From the NCBI GenBank assembly GCA_021813335.1, contig JAKALC010000047.1, positions 1 to 5,715 of the forward strand: 5,715 nucleotides of DNA, read 5' to 3'. The notes under the pieces were generated by a model that ran no database searches, had not been told where the DNA came from, and was given only the letters and a program-made list of their open reading frames with translations. Origin of the DNA: a bacterium (lineage in GTDB: Bacteria > Patescibacteriota > Minisyncoccia > Phycocordibacterales > SBAW01). Positions 5,150-5,715 of this stretch are shown here, one piece after another. Position numbers and translations under genes: made by a program. Position 1 is the first letter of the stretch. Each line of letters begins with the position of its first letter.

Positions 5150-5715
5150 ATGCCTCTCTCGCGCACCGACCGATTCCTCCAGTTCCTCAACCGCTACGAG
5201 CGGGCGGTATCCGTCGCGACGATGATCGGCGGCTTTTCCTTCGACCTCGTTATCGCCAAGAGGCCCGACAGCGTGTTCGTGAACGTACTCCTTATCGTCT
5301 ATCTCGTCGTGTCCGCCGGCGTCATCGCGTATCTGACGCGGCCCGCCCGCCGCTCCTCGCTCCGCGCCGAGCTCGATATCGCCCCCATCCTCGCGATGAA
5401 GTTCGCCTTCGGCGGCCTCGCGAGCAACCTTCTCATCCTCTACAGCAAGAGCGGGACGCCGGCCGGCAGCATCCTCTTCCTCGTTCTCCTCCTTAGTATG
5501 CTCATCGGCAACGAGTTTCTCAAGACGCGATACGCCGAACTCCGCTTCAATATGAGCGTCTGGTATCTTCTTCTCCTTACGTACTGCATCATCGCCGTGC
5601 CGACCTGGCTGCTCCATACGATCGGCTTCGCCTCGTTCCTCATAAGCGGCGCGGTGAGCGTCGCCGCGGCGCTCGTTTTCCTCGGCGCGCTCGATCTCGC
5701 GACGCGCATCTTCCG
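5150..5715 (+). CDS. Multi-pass membrane protein of unknown function (3' end beyond window)
   Basis: The ATG at 5150 opens a frame that runs to the window edge without a stop (188 codons), so the C-terminus is missing. A short soluble start, RTDRFLQFLNRYERA (5-19), is followed by hydrophobic segments at about 20-36, 43-62, 78-98, 106-119, 136-155 and 160-182. These are separated by basic loops such as TRPARRSSLR (63-72) and KTRYAELR (125-132), which should be cytoplasmic. Distinctive pieces are GGFSFD (27-32), KFAFGGLASN (84-93) and IGNEFLKTRY (119-128). This pattern recalls the membrane part of proteins carrying a C-terminal DUF2914 domain, but I rely on memory of that family and the diagnostic C-terminus is absent. 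Codon use matches the neighbours. The 7-bp gap from the transporter stop suggests translation as a pair. No function is assigned. Confidence 0.8.
   Translation, partial: MPLSRTDRFLQFLNRYERAVSVATMIGGFSFDLVIAKRPDSVFVNVLLIVYLVVSAGVIAYLTRPARRSSLRAELDIAPILAMKFAFGGLASNLLILYSKSGTPAGSILFLVLLLSMLIGNEFLKTRYAELRFNMSVWYLLLLTYCIIAVPTWLLHTIGFASFLISGAVSVAAALVFLGALDLATRIF

Overview
This GC-rich window (roughly 60% GC by eye) is a compact, almost fully coding bacterial segment. It carries five soluble metabolic genes followed by two membrane-protein genes. None of the starts I could place has a convincing Shine-Dalgarno sequence, gaps are very short, and the ThyA and Dcd proteins are divergent. Together these suggest an uncultivated, small-genome lineage such as Patescibacteria/CPR. 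That assignment is inference: there is no rRNA or other marker gene here.

Layout. Positions 1-332 on the minus strand hold the 5' two thirds of a dihydrofolate reductase gene (folA), cut by the window edge. A 111-bp divergent promoter region (333-443) separates it from a plus-strand run: a CYTH-domain protein (444-1121), a dCTP deaminase-family protein (dcd, 1139-1774) and thymidylate synthase (thyA, 1778-2791). These three are spaced by 17 and 3 bp and are probably one operon. A 110-bp gap with several small inverted repeats (2792-2901) precedes serine hydroxymethyltransferase (glyA, 2902-4176). A 57-bp gap then leads to an EamA/DMT-type 10-TM transporter (4234-5142). Seven bp further on is a multi-pass membrane protein of unknown function (5150 to the window end, truncated).

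How the genes work together. Dcd supplies dUTP (or dUMP if bifunctional). ThyA methylates dUMP to dTMP using methylene-tetrahydrofolate and releases dihydrofolate. FolA reduces dihydrofolate to tetrahydrofolate, and GlyA recharges it from serine. The locus therefore holds nearly the whole thymidylate/folate cycle. The CYTH protein has the residues of a metal-dependent triphosphate-tunnel enzyme and sits where a dUTP-hydrolysing step would fit, which is the most interesting functional hypothesis here.

The other notable points are: three promoters whose -10 boxes end exactly 6 nt before the ATG, predicting leaderless mRNAs; changed phosphate-binding and signature residues in ThyA; an Asp-to-Asn change, a diverged lid and a histone-like basic tail in Dcd; and mutually exclusive hairpins just before glyA. 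I found no tRNA or rRNA gene, mobile element, CRISPR array or origin. No gene-free stretch exceeds 300 bp.
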